From Ruminiclostridium cellobioparum DSM 1351 = ATCC 15832 (lineage in GTDB: Bacteria > Bacillota > Clostridia > Acetivibrionales > DSM-1351), in the NCBI RefSeq assembly GCF_000621505.1, contig NZ_KK211293.1:1-64000 (forward strand): a stretch of 64,000 nt of DNA, given 5' to 3'. Under the pieces are notes generated by a model. It saw nothing but the letters and a program-made list of their open reading frames with translations, did no database searches and was not told the DNA's origin. Each line of letters starts with the position of its first letter. Positions within the stretch are counted from its first letter, which is position 1. This document shows positions 42,818 to 51,549 of the stretch, one piece after another. The translations under genes were made by a program, and so were the position numbers.

Positions 42818-43033
42818 ATGGCAAAAGAAATTACTGATATAGCTGTTGAAGGAATGTCCTGCAGCCATTGTGAAAACAGCGTAAAAAAAGCCGTTGGAGC
42901 TCTTGACGGAGTCGACAAGGTTTCGGTCGATCTGGCCAATAAAAAGGTTACCGTTGAATTTGACCCTGAAAAGGTATCCGGAAAAGCAATAATGGATGCA
43001 ATTGAAGACCAGGGCTATGACGTGATCAAATAA
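42818..43033 (+). CDS. copZ: Copper chaperone CopZ
   Basis: 71-aa single heavy-metal-associated domain with the metal motif GMSCSHCENSV (C-x2-C) near residue 14 and the typical VDLANKKVTVEFDPEKVSG strand. It carries Cu(I) to CopA in the cytoplasm. The start is ATG 42818, with GGAGGG (42805-42810) 7 nt upstream. It lies 62 nt after copA and is followed by a terminator, so it ends the copper unit. Confidence 0.93.
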   Translation: MAKEITDIAVEGMSCSHCENSVKKAVGALDGVDKVSVDLANKKVTVEFDPEKVSGKAIMDAIEDQGYDVIK

Positions 43034-43052
43034 AACATAATTTATTCAGAAG

Positions 43053-43086
43053 ACACCTCGCTTCATGGAATGAAGCGGGGTATCTT
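43053..43086 (+). terminator. Terminator after copZ
   Basis: Stem ACCTCGCTTCAT/ATGAAGCGGGGT with GGA loop, then ATCTTT. The U-tract is short. Confidence 0.6.
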
Positions 43087-43118
43087 TGCATAACAACAGT
43101 TTAACAGGAGTTTCTATT

Positions 43119-43814
43119 ATGAGTTTACCAAAAAAAATACTTGTAGTTGATGACGAGCAGAAAATAGTAGACGTTGTAAAATCCTATCTTGAACACAGCG
43201 GATATGAAGTATATACAGCTCTTAACGGGAATCAGGCCATGGCGGTATTTGAAAAAACAGAGCCTGCCCTGATTATTTTGGACCTGATGCTTCCCGATAT
43301 CTCAGGTGAGGAAATCTGCAAAAATATCAGGAAAAAGTCCGGGGTTCCAATTATAATGCTCACAGCCAGGGCAGATGAGGAGGATATATTAAAGGGCCTT
43401 GAAATAGGTGCCGATGATTATATATTAAAACCTTTCAGCCCAAGGCAGCTTGTGGCAAGAGTGGCAGCCGTATTACGGAGAGCTCATGAAATCCCTGCCC
43501 CTGTTGTGAATGTCATTGAACTTGAAGATATTGTGGTAGATGATATGAAACATGAGGTAAAAAAGAAGGAAGAGATTATAAATCTTACACCTAATGAATA
43601 TAAAATCTTCTTTACAATGTTAAAGTATCCTAATAAAACCTTTACCCGCGAAGAATTGATCACCATGGCCCTGGGTGATGATTTTGAAGGATTTGACAGA
43701 ACTGTTGACACACATATAAAGAATTTGAGACAAAAAATAGAAGACGACCCCAGGGACCCCAGGTATCTGCAAACCGTACACGGTATAGGGTACAGGTTGT
43801 TCAGGGAAGATTAA
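43119..43814 (+). CDS. OmpR-family response regulator
   Basis: 231-aa response regulator. The receiver domain has acidic D11-D12, phospho-acceptor D55 (LIILDLMLPD) and K in YILKPFS. The C-terminal winged helix includes LTPNEYKIFFTMLKYPNKTFTREELI and DTHIKNLRQKIEDDPRDPRYLQTVHGIGYRL. The start is ATG 43119, with AGGAG at 43106-43110. It forms a pair with the histidine kinase 22 nt downstream. Its place right after copZ suggests metal or envelope stress sensing, but there is no direct evidence of the signal. Confidence 0.93.
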   Translation: MSLPKKILVVDDEQKIVDVVKSYLEHSGYEVYTALNGNQAMAVFEKTEPALIILDLMLPDISGEEICKNIRKKSGVPIIMLTARADEEDILKGLEIGADDYILKPFSPRQLVARVAAVLRRAHEIPAPVVNVIELEDIVVDDMKHEVKKKEEIINLTPNEYKIFFTMLKYPNKTFTREELITMALGDDFEGFDRTVDTHIKNLRQKIEDDPRDPRYLQTVHGIGYRLFRED

Positions 43815-43836
43815 TATTAAAGAAGGTTGGTATGAA

Positions 43837-45231
43837 ATGGTAAACAGCTTGCGGACAAAGCTATCCATGTCCTATGTTATTGCTGCCGTCATAATTGTAT
43901 TTCTGATTAACGCACTGACAAATTTATTTGTTGTGGAACATTTCAGAGAGTATGTCAATGAGAATCAGCAGCTCAGGAATAAAGAAATAGTTGCAACTCT
44001 TGCGGCCCAGTATAAAGGTAATGACAACTGGAATATCGATTCGGTTGCCTCAATAGGTGAAAGTTATCTAATAAACGGCATCATTATTAAAGTAAAAGAC
44101 ATAAACGGGAAGACACTCTGGGATGCAAAAGAGCATAACAATGGAATGTGCCAGCAGATAATCGAGCATATGGCTGCCAATTCCAATGGAATTGCCGGAT
44201 CAAAGGAAGCAAAATACACAGAGGTTCCTTATTCCCTGTACAACAATCTGAATAAAGTCGGAGTTGTGGAAATAGGCACTTATGGCCCCAATTACCTCAA
44301 TGAACATGATAAGGCATTTATAGATGCCTTTAACAATGTACTCATAGGTGTTGGACTGTTTTCCCTGGTATTTGCCCTGATTTTGGGCTGGATTATGTCA
44401 CGGTGGCTGAGTTCACCTATTTCCAGGGTCATTTCGGCTGCAAAATCAATTTCAAAGGGTTATTACTCGGAAAGAATCAGCCGGAGATCAAATACTACTG
44501 AGATAAACGAATTGACCTCTACAGTCAACCAGCTTGCCGAATCACTGGAAAAACAGGAGGCTTTACGCAAAAGACTGACGGGAGATGTCGCTCATGAGCT
44601 CCGGACTCCGCTTGCAACCCTTCAAAGTCACATGGAAGCAATGATTGACGGCATCTGGGAAGCCGATGCCGAAAGGTTAAAGAGCTGCCATGAAGAAATC
44701 GTACGAATAAGCAAAATGGTGGGGGACCTGGAGAAACTGACAAAATATGAAGGTGATAAGCCGGTTCTGGATAAAGAATTGTTTGATATTGCAGAGCTTG
44801 CTAAAAGGCTGATTCAAAATTTTGAAAGTCAGTTTTTAAATAAGGGGTTAAATATTGAATTTATAGGAGACAGCACCGAAATAAATGCAGACAGGGATAA
44901 AATAAGCCAGGTGATCATAAACCTTCTTTCCAATGCACTGAAATATACGCCCGAGGGAGGGCTGGTACAGGTTGTAATCAAATCCGATCCAAATGCTGTT
45001 ATACTTGCAATAAAGGATAATGGCCCCGGTATACCGGGAGAGGACCTGCCCTATATATTCGAAAGGTTTTACAGGGCGGACAAATCCAGAAACAGGCTTA
45101 CAGGGGGCTCGGGAATAGGTTTGACAATAAGTAAGGCCATTGTGGCAGCACACGGGGGATCCATCGGGGTTCAAAGCAGTCCGGATACAGGGACTGAATT
45201 TACCGTTACTCTGCCAAAGCAGAAGGCTTAA
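43837..45231 (+). CDS. Sensor histidine kinase (HAMP, HisKA, HATPase)
   Basis: 464-aa membrane sensor kinase. Two membrane helices (~12-32 and ~165-187) flank an extracytoplasmic domain of about 130 residues. A HAMP linker (~188-240) follows. The phosphorylated H253 is in GDVAHELRTPLATLQ. The ATPase boxes are N (INLLSNALKYTPEGG), G1 (IKDNGPGI) and G2 (GGSGIGLTISKAIV). It resembles BaeS/CzcS-type kinases. It is coupled to the regulator above, and with copA-copZ next to it, copper or cell-wall stress is a reasonable but unproven input. The vanRS pair starts 168 nt on. Confidence 0.92.
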   Translation: MVNSLRTKLSMSYVIAAVIIVFLINALTNLFVVEHFREYVNENQQLRNKEIVATLAAQYKGNDNWNIDSVASIGESYLINGIIIKVKDINGKTLWDAKEHNNGMCQQIIEHMAANSNGIAGSKEAKYTEVPYSLYNNLNKVGVVEIGTYGPNYLNEHDKAFIDAFNNVLIGVGLFSLVFALILGWIMSRWLSSPISRVISAAKSISKGYYSERISRRSNTTEINELTSTVNQLAESLEKQEALRKRLTGDVAHELRTPLATLQSHMEAMIDGIWEADAERLKSCHEEIVRISKMVGDLEKLTKYEGDKPVLDKELFDIAELAKRLIQNFESQFLNKGLNIEFIGDSTEINADRDKISQVIINLLSNALKYTPEGGLVQVVIKSDPNAVILAIKDNGPGIPGEDLPYIFERFYRADKSRNRLTGGSGIGLTISKAIVAAHGGSIGVQSSPDTGTEFTVTLPKQKA

Positions 45232-45294
45232 ATTATTCCGTTGATTAACCTGGAAAGCACAACGTGTTAAATTAAGAGCCTTAAAAAATTAAGC

Positions 45295-45343
45295 AAATCT
45301 TAATATTTGGATTGAATAATTGAAGAAAATAATATGCTATAAT
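45295..45343 (+). promoter_or_regulatory. vanR promoter with putative VanR box
   Basis: AAATCTTAATATTTGGAT (45295-45312) is followed, 43 nt after its first base, by TATAAT (45338-45343). The -35 region is non-consensus, as expected for an activated promoter. The same motif at the same distance precedes the vanG -10 (47246-47294). Confidence 0.6.
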
Positions 45344-45398
45344 TTTTATAGCGTATTAGTCAAAAAATTTTCAATCATGAATATAAGGTGGTAGAAAA

Positions 45399-46094
45399 AT
45401 GGGTATTAGTATACTTGTTGTTGACGATGAAAAAGAAATAGCCGACCTGGTAGAACTGTATCTGAGAAATGAAAATTACAGTGTGGATAAGTTTTACAGT
45501 CCTTCAGAAGCTATGCACAGCATTGATAACAACAAATATGATCTGGCACTGCTTGATGTTATGATGCCTGAAATGGACGGGTTTACCCTTTGCAAGAAAA
45601 TAAGGGAGAAGTATAATTTTCCGGTTATCATGCTGACTGCAAAGGTTGAGGAATTGGACAAGATAACAGGTCTTACACTTGGCGCCGATGATTATATCAC
45701 AAAACCTTTCAGTCCTCTGGAGATGGTTGCCAGGGTAAAGGCACAGCTCAGAAGATTTACAAGGTATAATGAGGGTGCCCAGCAGAGTAATGATATTCTT
45801 GAGGTTTCGGGACTGGTTATGAACAGGACAACCCATCACTGCACTTTAAACGAAACACCTCTCATGCTTACTCCCATTGAGTTCTCGATTCTCTGGCTGC
45901 TTTGTGAAAACAGGGGACAGGTTATCAATTCGGAAAAATTGTTCCAGGAGGTTTGGGGGGAGAAATACTTCGCCGGCAGCAATAATACTGTGATGGTACA
46001 TATCAGGCATCTCCGGGAAAAAATGAAGGAACCTCCGGGAAATCCAAGGTTTATAAAAACCGTATGGGGAGTTGGATACAAAATTGAAAAGTGA
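45399..46094 (+). CDS. vanR: Response regulator VanR (vanG-type cluster)
   Basis: 231-aa OmpR-family regulator. The receiver has D9-D10, phospho-acceptor D53 (LALLDVMMPEMD) and K in YITKPFS. The C-terminal winged helix ends in the RFIKTVWGVGYKI signature. It is placed first in a vanR-vanS-vanG-vanXY-vanT order identical to vanG-type glycopeptide resistance clusters, including the cryptic one of Clostridioides difficile. It is expected to activate the vanG genes after phosphorylation by VanS. The start is ATG 45399, with AAGGTGG about 11 nt upstream. The end overlaps vanS. Confidence 0.88.
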   Translation: MGISILVVDDEKEIADLVELYLRNENYSVDKFYSPSEAMHSIDNNKYDLALLDVMMPEMDGFTLCKKIREKYNFPVIMLTAKVEELDKITGLTLGADDYITKPFSPLEMVARVKAQLRRFTRYNEGAQQSNDILEVSGLVMNRTTHHCTLNETPLMLTPIEFSILWLLCENRGQVINSEKLFQEVWGEKYFAGSNNTVMVHIRHLREKMKEPPGNPRFIKTVWGVGYKIEK

Positions 46095-47214
46095 TTTTAG
46101 ACGTGTTAAAACCAAAATAATGCTTCAAATTCTCCTGACGGGCTTGATTACAGTTGTTGTTGGTTTATTCATTCTTCACTTTTTAATAGATGACGCCTTG
46201 CAGAAACCTTTTGCAGAAGGCTTTGTATCCCTGCTGCAAAGACTTTTTCACATAGACTATTGGAATGCGGCCGGTGTTTATGCAATCATATTCAGAAACA
46301 ACAAGGGACTGCTTCTTGGAATCGGTTTTGTCTTTTTATTATTGATCTTTATATATGTAGCCATGTCAGGGTTTACACGTTATTTCAAAAAAATAAGCGG
46401 AGGCATTGACCAGCTTGTAAATGAATCAGAGGAACCTATTACTTTGCCGTCTGAGCTGGAATTTATCGAGACAAAGCTCAACACGGTTAAAAGTACCCTG
46501 GAAAAAAGAAGAGACGCCGCTCTTGAGAGTGAAAGAAGGAAGAATGATCTTGTGGTTTATCTGGCGCATGATATAAAAACACCTCTTACATCTGTTATCG
46601 GGTATCTGAGCCTCCTGAACGAAGCTCCGGATATGCCCCTGGAACAGAGGATAAAGTATACCGGAATAACACTTGAAAAGGCATACCGTCTTGAGCAGCT
46701 GATCAATGAATTCTTTGAAATAACAAGATTCAATCTCCAGACTATAAATCTTATAAAAGAAGATGTAAATCTTACAATGATGCTGGAACAGATGGCCGAT
46801 GAATTCTATCCCATCCTTGCTCCCCGGAATAAGGAGGCAGTGGTTGAGGCAGGAGAGAATATTATGATTTATGCGGATTCCGACAAGCTGGGACGTGTTT
46901 TTAACAATATACTTAAGAATGCCGCCGCCTACAGCTATGATGACAGTTCAATAAACATATCTGCAATTTCAGAGGGAGAAAATATTATAATCAGATTCAG
47001 GAATAAAGGAAAAATGATACCTCCTGATAAGCTGGATTCTATTTTTGAAAAATTCTACCGCCTGGATTCGGCAAGATCCAGCAATACCGGGGGTACAGGG
47101 CTGGGCCTGGCAATTGCAAAAGAAATCGTGGTTTTGCACGGCGGAACCATTTCTGCCGAGAGCAATGAAGTTTATACTCAATTTACAGTATCTCTGCCTG
47201 TCAAAAAAACGTAG
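46084..47214 (+). CDS. vanS: Sensor histidine kinase VanS (vanG-type cluster)
   Basis: About 376-aa membrane kinase with two membrane helices (~14-33 and ~77-95). The short external loop is ~40 residues (DDALQKPFAEGFVSLLQRLFHIDYW). The phosphorylated H162 is in VYLAHDIKTPLTSVIGYL. ATPase boxes are NNILKNAAAYS, RFRNKGKMIPPDKLDSIFEKFYR and GGTGLGLAIAKEIV. The short sensor and DIKTPL H-box are typical of VanS. The start codon is uncertain: TTG 46084 is chosen, TTG 46072 is an alternative, and both overlap the vanR end. It presumably senses vancomycin-type glycopeptides or the cell-wall damage they cause. Confidence 0.85.
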   Translation: MKSDFRRVKTKIMLQILLTGLITVVVGLFILHFLIDDALQKPFAEGFVSLLQRLFHIDYWNAAGVYAIIFRNNKGLLLGIGFVFLLLIFIYVAMSGFTRYFKKISGGIDQLVNESEEPITLPSELEFIETKLNTVKSTLEKRRDAALESERRKNDLVVYLAHDIKTPLTSVIGYLSLLNEAPDMPLEQRIKYTGITLEKAYRLEQLINEFFEITRFNLQTINLIKEDVNLTMMLEQMADEFYPILAPRNKEAVVEAGENIMIYADSDKLGRVFNNILKNAAAYSYDDSSINISAISEGENIIIRFRNKGKMIPPDKLDSIFEKFYRLDSARSSNTGGTGLGLAIAKEIVVLHGGTISAESNEVYTQFTVSLPVKKT

Positions 47215-47245
47215 GCGTTCAATAAATCTAAATAATATTGTAATA

Positions 47246-47294
47246 AAATCTTAAGGATTTGATAAGCCGAAATTAAAAAACAACCTGTTAAAAT
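47246..47294 (+). promoter_or_regulatory. vanG promoter with putative VanR box
   Basis: AAATCTTAAGGATTTGAT (47246-47263) lies with its first base 43 nt before TAAAAT (47289-47294), the same geometry as at vanR. A further AAATCT occurs 22 nt upstream (47224-47229). The -10 directly follows the left arm of the vanRS terminator, so transcription would start inside the terminator loop. Confidence 0.55.
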
Positions 47295-47334
47295 TGACTA
47301 CAATAAAGTTGTCAGTTGGACAGGTTGTTTTTTT
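47281..47334 (+). terminator. Terminator after vanS, overlapping the vanG promoter
   Basis: CAACCTGT (47281-47288) pairs with ACAGGTTG (47320-47327), followed by TTTTTTT. An inner TGAC/GTCA stem extends it. It lies only 40 nt before the vanG start codon. Confidence 0.8.
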
Positions 47335-47373
47335 ATTAAAGCTTTTCAGGACAATAAACAGGGAGATAAATAT

Positions 47374-48423
47374 ATGTTAAAGAAAAAAATAGCTGTTATT
47401 TTCGGAGGATGTTCCCCGGAATATGAAGTTTCTTTAAATTCAGCAGTTTCAGTTGTGGAAAACCTTAACAGGGATTTATATGAAGTTGTATTGGTGGGTA
47501 TTACCAGAGAAGGGAATTGGTTCAGATATTTCGGAGGGACCGAAGGTATTAAAAATGACACATGGCATTTGGATAAGGATTGCAGACCTGCTGTCTTTTC
47601 TCCTGACAGAAACAGTTCTGCACTTATTGAATTTTGTGAGGACAGATTTGTAACAACGCAAATTGATGTGGTTTTTCCTGTCTTGCACGGAAAGAACGGT
47701 GAAGATGGAACGGTTCAAGGTTTACTTGAGCTTGCAGGCATTCCCTTTGTCGGCTGCGATACACTAAGTTCTTCCTTGTGCATGGATAAGGACATCGCTC
47801 ACAAAATAGCCCAAATTGCCGGTGTCAGGGTCCCTCCCTCAATAACTGCAATGAAATACGCAGGTATTGAAGAAATTATTAAAAAAACAGAAACTCTGAG
47901 ATATCCATTGTTTGTAAAACCTGCCAGAGCAGGCTCCTCCTTTGGGATTACCAGGGCAGGTAGGCAGGAAGAACTGTATGAGGCGGTAAGGGAAGCATTC
48001 AAACATGATTCGAAAATTGTAATAGAAGAAGGGATTGAAGGCTTTGAAGTGGGCTGTGCGATACTGGGAAATGATGAGCTTATAATAGGCGAAGTTGATG
48101 AAATAGAGCTCCAGCAGGGTTTCTTTGATTATAATGAAAAATATACCCTTGCTTCCTCCAAAATTCATATGCCTGCACGAATAGACTTAAGGACTGCAGA
48201 AAGAATCAGGGAAACGGCACTGAAACTCTATAAGGCATTATGCTGCAGGGGTTTTGCAAGAGTTGACATGTTCCTGACACCCGCCGGCAATATAGTATTT
48301 AATGAAATTAATACCATCCCGGGCTTTACGGCTCACAGCAGATATCCCAAAATGCTGGGCGGCATAGGCATGTCCTTCGGTGAAATTCTGGAGAGGCTTA
48401 TTTCATTGGCCCAAAAGGATTAA
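47374..48423 (+). CDS. vanG: D-alanine:D-serine ligase VanG
   Basis: 349-aa ATP-grasp ligase of the Ddl/Van family. Family motifs are FGGCSPEYEVSLNSAVSVV, VFPVLHGKNGEDGTVQGLLELAGIPFVGCD, PLFVKPARAGSSFGITR and NEINTIPGFTAHSRYPKM. The omega-loop region FFDYNEKYTLASSKIHMPARI is the form seen in VanC/E/G enzymes that make D-Ala-D-Ser, not the His form of D-Ala-D-Lac ligases. Context supports this: the next genes are a DD-peptidase and a serine racemase. It makes precursors ending in D-Ser with low vancomycin affinity. The start is ATG 47374 after GGGAG. Confidence 0.9.
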   Translation: MLKKKIAVIFGGCSPEYEVSLNSAVSVVENLNRDLYEVVLVGITREGNWFRYFGGTEGIKNDTWHLDKDCRPAVFSPDRNSSALIEFCEDRFVTTQIDVVFPVLHGKNGEDGTVQGLLELAGIPFVGCDTLSSSLCMDKDIAHKIAQIAGVRVPPSITAMKYAGIEEIIKKTETLRYPLFVKPARAGSSFGITRAGRQEELYEAVREAFKHDSKIVIEEGIEGFEVGCAILGNDELIIGEVDEIELQQGFFDYNEKYTLASSKIHMPARIDLRTAERIRETALKLYKALCCRGFARVDMFLTPAGNIVFNEINTIPGFTAHSRYPKMLGGIGMSFGEILERLISLAQKD

Positions 48424-48470
48424 AAAGTAATCATAATTAAAAGTAATCATAGTCAACAGGAGATAATTTA

Positions 48471-49295
48471 ATGATCTCCGGGCGGTTTGGAGAAAAAATG
48501 AAAACAGATATAGATAACAATTTAAAAAAATTGGTTCTGGAACGCCGGGAGATCTATAAAGGTGACCTCATTCTGGTAAACAGGCAGAATCCCCTTCAGG
48601 ATATACAGCCGGATGAATACAATACCCGGCTGATTCCGGCCGATGACAGGTATGAGGGCATTTTGCTTAAAAAAACGGCGGCTAATATGCTAAGCCGGCT
48701 AATGACGGCCTGCAGGGCCGGAGACGGTATAATACCTGTAAGCGGCTTCCGCTCCACAGTGGAACAGCAAAAGCTGTTTATGGACTCTCTCGGGGAAAAC
48801 GGTGAGGAATTCACTTTCAAGTATGTTGCTTTTCCCAATCACAGTGAGCACCAGACAGGCTTGGCAATAGATATGGCAGAAAATAAGGAAAACATCGATT
48901 TTATATGCCCGTCCTTTCCCTATGAAGGTATCTGTCAGAGTTTCAGAGAGCTGGCTCCCAAATACGGATTTATCGAACGTTACCAGAAAGGGAGGGAAGG
49001 CATAACGGGTATTTCACATGAACCCTGGCATTTCCGCTATGTCGGTTACCCACACTCCCTGATAATCCACACAAAAGGTTTTACCCTGGAAGAATATATT
49101 GATTTTCTGAAGGGGTATCCCTGTGAAGGAGAACATCTGATTTTTAGGAATGGAGAGCAAATCATAGAGATATATTATCTGGAAGCTTCGACACAGCAAA
49201 CCGGGATCTGCATTGAGGATTTTACTCCTTACCAGATCTCGGGGAACAATGTGGACGGTTTTATTATAACAGTATGGAGGAATGGAAATGGATGA
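48471..49295 (+). CDS. vanXY: D,D-dipeptidase/D,D-carboxypeptidase VanXY
   Basis: 274-aa zinc peptidase of the VanY/VanXY group. The zinc ligands and catalytic base can be read: H127 and D134 in SEHQTGLAID, E184 and H187 in HEPWHFRYVG. There is no signal peptide or membrane helix, so it acts in the cytoplasm, as VanXY enzymes do. It hydrolyses D-Ala-D-Ala and the terminal D-Ala of normal precursors, clearing the vancomycin target. The C-terminal ~60 residues extend past the usual VanY core. The start is ATG 48471 (AGGAG upstream) or ATG 48498 (GGAG upstream). It overlaps vanT by 8 nt. Confidence 0.87.
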   Translation: MISGRFGEKMKTDIDNNLKKLVLERREIYKGDLILVNRQNPLQDIQPDEYNTRLIPADDRYEGILLKKTAANMLSRLMTACRAGDGIIPVSGFRSTVEQQKLFMDSLGENGEEFTFKYVAFPNHSEHQTGLAIDMAENKENIDFICPSFPYEGICQSFRELAPKYGFIERYQKGREGITGISHEPWHFRYVGYPHSLIIHTKGFTLEEYIDFLKGYPCEGEHLIFRNGEQIIEIYYLEASTQQTGICIEDFTPYQISGNNVDGFIITVWRNGNG

Positions 49296-51480
49296 AAAGA
49301 GATATGCCGGTCTGGATTATTTTAGATTAATAGCCGCACTGCTGATAGTTTCAATCCATACTTTTCCGCTGCTTTCCATAAGCCCCGGGGCAAACTTCTT
49401 TCTGACCCATGTTCTGGCCAGGGTTGCAGTTCCCTTTTTTCTAATGACGACAGGATTCTTTCTAGTGCCGGGAAAAACTACATTGAACGGTTTTATAAAA
49501 AAGACGGCTCTCCTTTATGGAGCAGCTATCTTGTTATATCTGCCTGTAAATATATATACAGGAGCAATAAAAGAGCAGCTCTCACCGGCGGGAATATTCA
49601 AAGGACTTGTTTTTGAGGGTACATTTTATCATCTGTGGTATTTACCGGCGAGTATACTGGGAGTGATAGTTGTTTGCGGACTATACAGCAAATTAAATCC
49701 AAGGGCGGTACTGGGTGTTACAATGCTCCTTTACCTGCTCGCCCTGTTAGGAGACAGCTACTACGGCATTTCGGAACAGTTTGCTTTTTTAAATAGATTT
49801 TATAATGTGCTTTTCATGTTTTTTGACCATACCCGTAACGGACTGCTGATGACACCTGTTTTTATAGCTTTGGGAGGAGCTATAGCCGCTGCAGGCAGGC
49901 AGTATTCGAATAAAATATGCCTGACGGGACTGTCAGTTGCCACAGTGCTCCTGCTTGCAGAGGGAAGCTTCCTGAACCGGCAGGGAATGCAGCGTCATGA
50001 CAGCATGTATATAATGCTCCTGCCGGTCATGTTTTTTCTGTTTCACCTGCTGCTGAACTGTAGGGGCAAAGCCGAAAAAAAGTTAAGAACACTGTCAATG
50101 CTTATATATATAGTACATCCCATGTGTATTATAGTCGTGAGGGGCTTTGCAAAAGCTGTTAACCTGACATCATTACTTATTGACAACAGTATGCTTCATT
50201 TTATCGCCGTCCTGTCAATGTCAATTTTGTGCTCGGTTATTGTCATGACCTTTTTGGAAAAGAAGGATAAAGGCCGGAAGGCGGACAGGGCATGGGCTGA
50301 AATCGACCTAGAAGGCCTTGAGAATAATATCGGTCAGTTCAGAAGGATATTGCCTGAAAACTGCGGCATCATGGCTGTTGTCAAGGCAAACGCCTATGGA
50401 CACGGGGATGTTGAAGTCTCCCGGGAACTGAACAATATGGGAGTGAATGCCTTTGCGGTTGCAACCGTCAAAGAGGGTATAAGGCTTAGAAAAAACGGTA
50501 TAAGGGGAGAAATTCTTATTCTGGGATATACACTGCCCGATGAAGTCTCACTGCTCAGGCAATATGATTTGACCCAGACTGTGGTTGATCTCAGCTATGC
50601 AAGGATGTTAAACTCCCGGAACAAGAAAATAAAGGTTCATGTAAAAATAGATACGGGAATGCACAGACTGGGTGAGAGCTTTGATAATATGGACAACTTG
50701 GCCGGTATTTTCCAATGCGGGAATCTCCTTATTAGAGGTACTTTTTCACATTTGAGTGCTGCCGACAGCCTTGCAACCGAGGATGTGGAATTTACACATT
50801 TTCAGATAGAAAGGTTTTATAAAACGCTGGACAGACTGAAGGAAGCCGGTTTTAATCCGGGGAAAATACACCTTCAAAGCAGTTATGGCGTACTTAACTA
50901 CCCATACCTCAAATGCGACTATGCCAGAATAGGTATAGCAATGTACGGCGTACTGAGCAGCCGGGAGCATGAAACCAGAGTGCCTGTTTCGCTTCAGCCG
51001 GTACTTTCCATGAAGGCCAGAGTTATTTTGACAAAAGATATAGGTGAAAATGAACGGATAGGGTATGGACACCAGTTCATTTCCGGTAAAAAAACCAGAC
51101 TGGCAGTCATATCTGTCGGATATGCGGACGGTATACCGTCGAATCTCTCCTGCGGAAAAGGGCAGGTTATTATCAACGGGAGGAAAGCGGGGATTGTTGG
51201 AAGGATATGCATGGATCAGCTCATGGTGGATATAACGGATATTCACGGAACAAAGCAGGGTGACATCGCAACACTTATCGGCCATGACGGGAACGAATTT
51301 ATCAGCGCCGAAGGTGTTGCTGCCCAAGCCGGGACTCTGACAAATGAACTGCTTTCCCGGCTTGGCTTCAGGGTGCCCCGGAATATTATAAATAATAGAA
51401 CCAATGCTGCCAAGAGCAGAGTTCCTTTAAATTTAAAAAATACTTTGTCATCGTGGAAATTCTCCATAAAATCTTCATAA
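49288..51480 (+). CDS. vanT: Membrane-bound serine racemase VanT
   Basis: 730-aa two-part protein. Residues ~5-325 form a polytopic membrane domain of the acyltransferase-3 type (YAGLDYFRLIAALLIVSIHTFPLL), thought to take up L-serine. Residues ~330-730 are a PLP-dependent alanine racemase fold. The PLP lysine is K366 (VVKANAYGHGD), and the second motif is RIGIAMYGVLSS with GYADGIPSNLS. It provides D-serine for VanG. The start is ATG 49288, because GGAGG (49276-49280) is 7 nt upstream; ATG 49282 is too close. It is the last gene of the vanG operon, and no terminator is visible directly after it. Confidence 0.9.
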   Translation: MDEKRYAGLDYFRLIAALLIVSIHTFPLLSISPGANFFLTHVLARVAVPFFLMTTGFFLVPGKTTLNGFIKKTALLYGAAILLYLPVNIYTGAIKEQLSPAGIFKGLVFEGTFYHLWYLPASILGVIVVCGLYSKLNPRAVLGVTMLLYLLALLGDSYYGISEQFAFLNRFYNVLFMFFDHTRNGLLMTPVFIALGGAIAAAGRQYSNKICLTGLSVATVLLLAEGSFLNRQGMQRHDSMYIMLLPVMFFLFHLLLNCRGKAEKKLRTLSMLIYIVHPMCIIVVRGFAKAVNLTSLLIDNSMLHFIAVLSMSILCSVIVMTFLEKKDKGRKADRAWAEIDLEGLENNIGQFRRILPENCGIMAVVKANAYGHGDVEVSRELNNMGVNAFAVATVKEGIRLRKNGIRGEILILGYTLPDEVSLLRQYDLTQTVVDLSYARMLNSRNKKIKVHVKIDTGMHRLGESFDNMDNLAGIFQCGNLLIRGTFSHLSAADSLATEDVEFTHFQIERFYKTLDRLKEAGFNPGKIHLQSSYGVLNYPYLKCDYARIGIAMYGVLSSREHETRVPVSLQPVLSMKARVILTKDIGENERIGYGHQFISGKKTRLAVISVGYADGIPSNLSCGKGQVIINGRKAGIVGRICMDQLMVDITDIHGTKQGDIATLIGHDGNEFISAEGVAAQAGTLTNELLSRLGFRVPRNIINNRTNAAKSRVPLNLKNTLSSWKFSIKSS

Positions 51481-51549
51481 CTTTTTAGTAATATAAATGA
51501 GTGATATCTGAAAATTATTCTGTAAAACTCAAAATAGGGAGATAAGATT

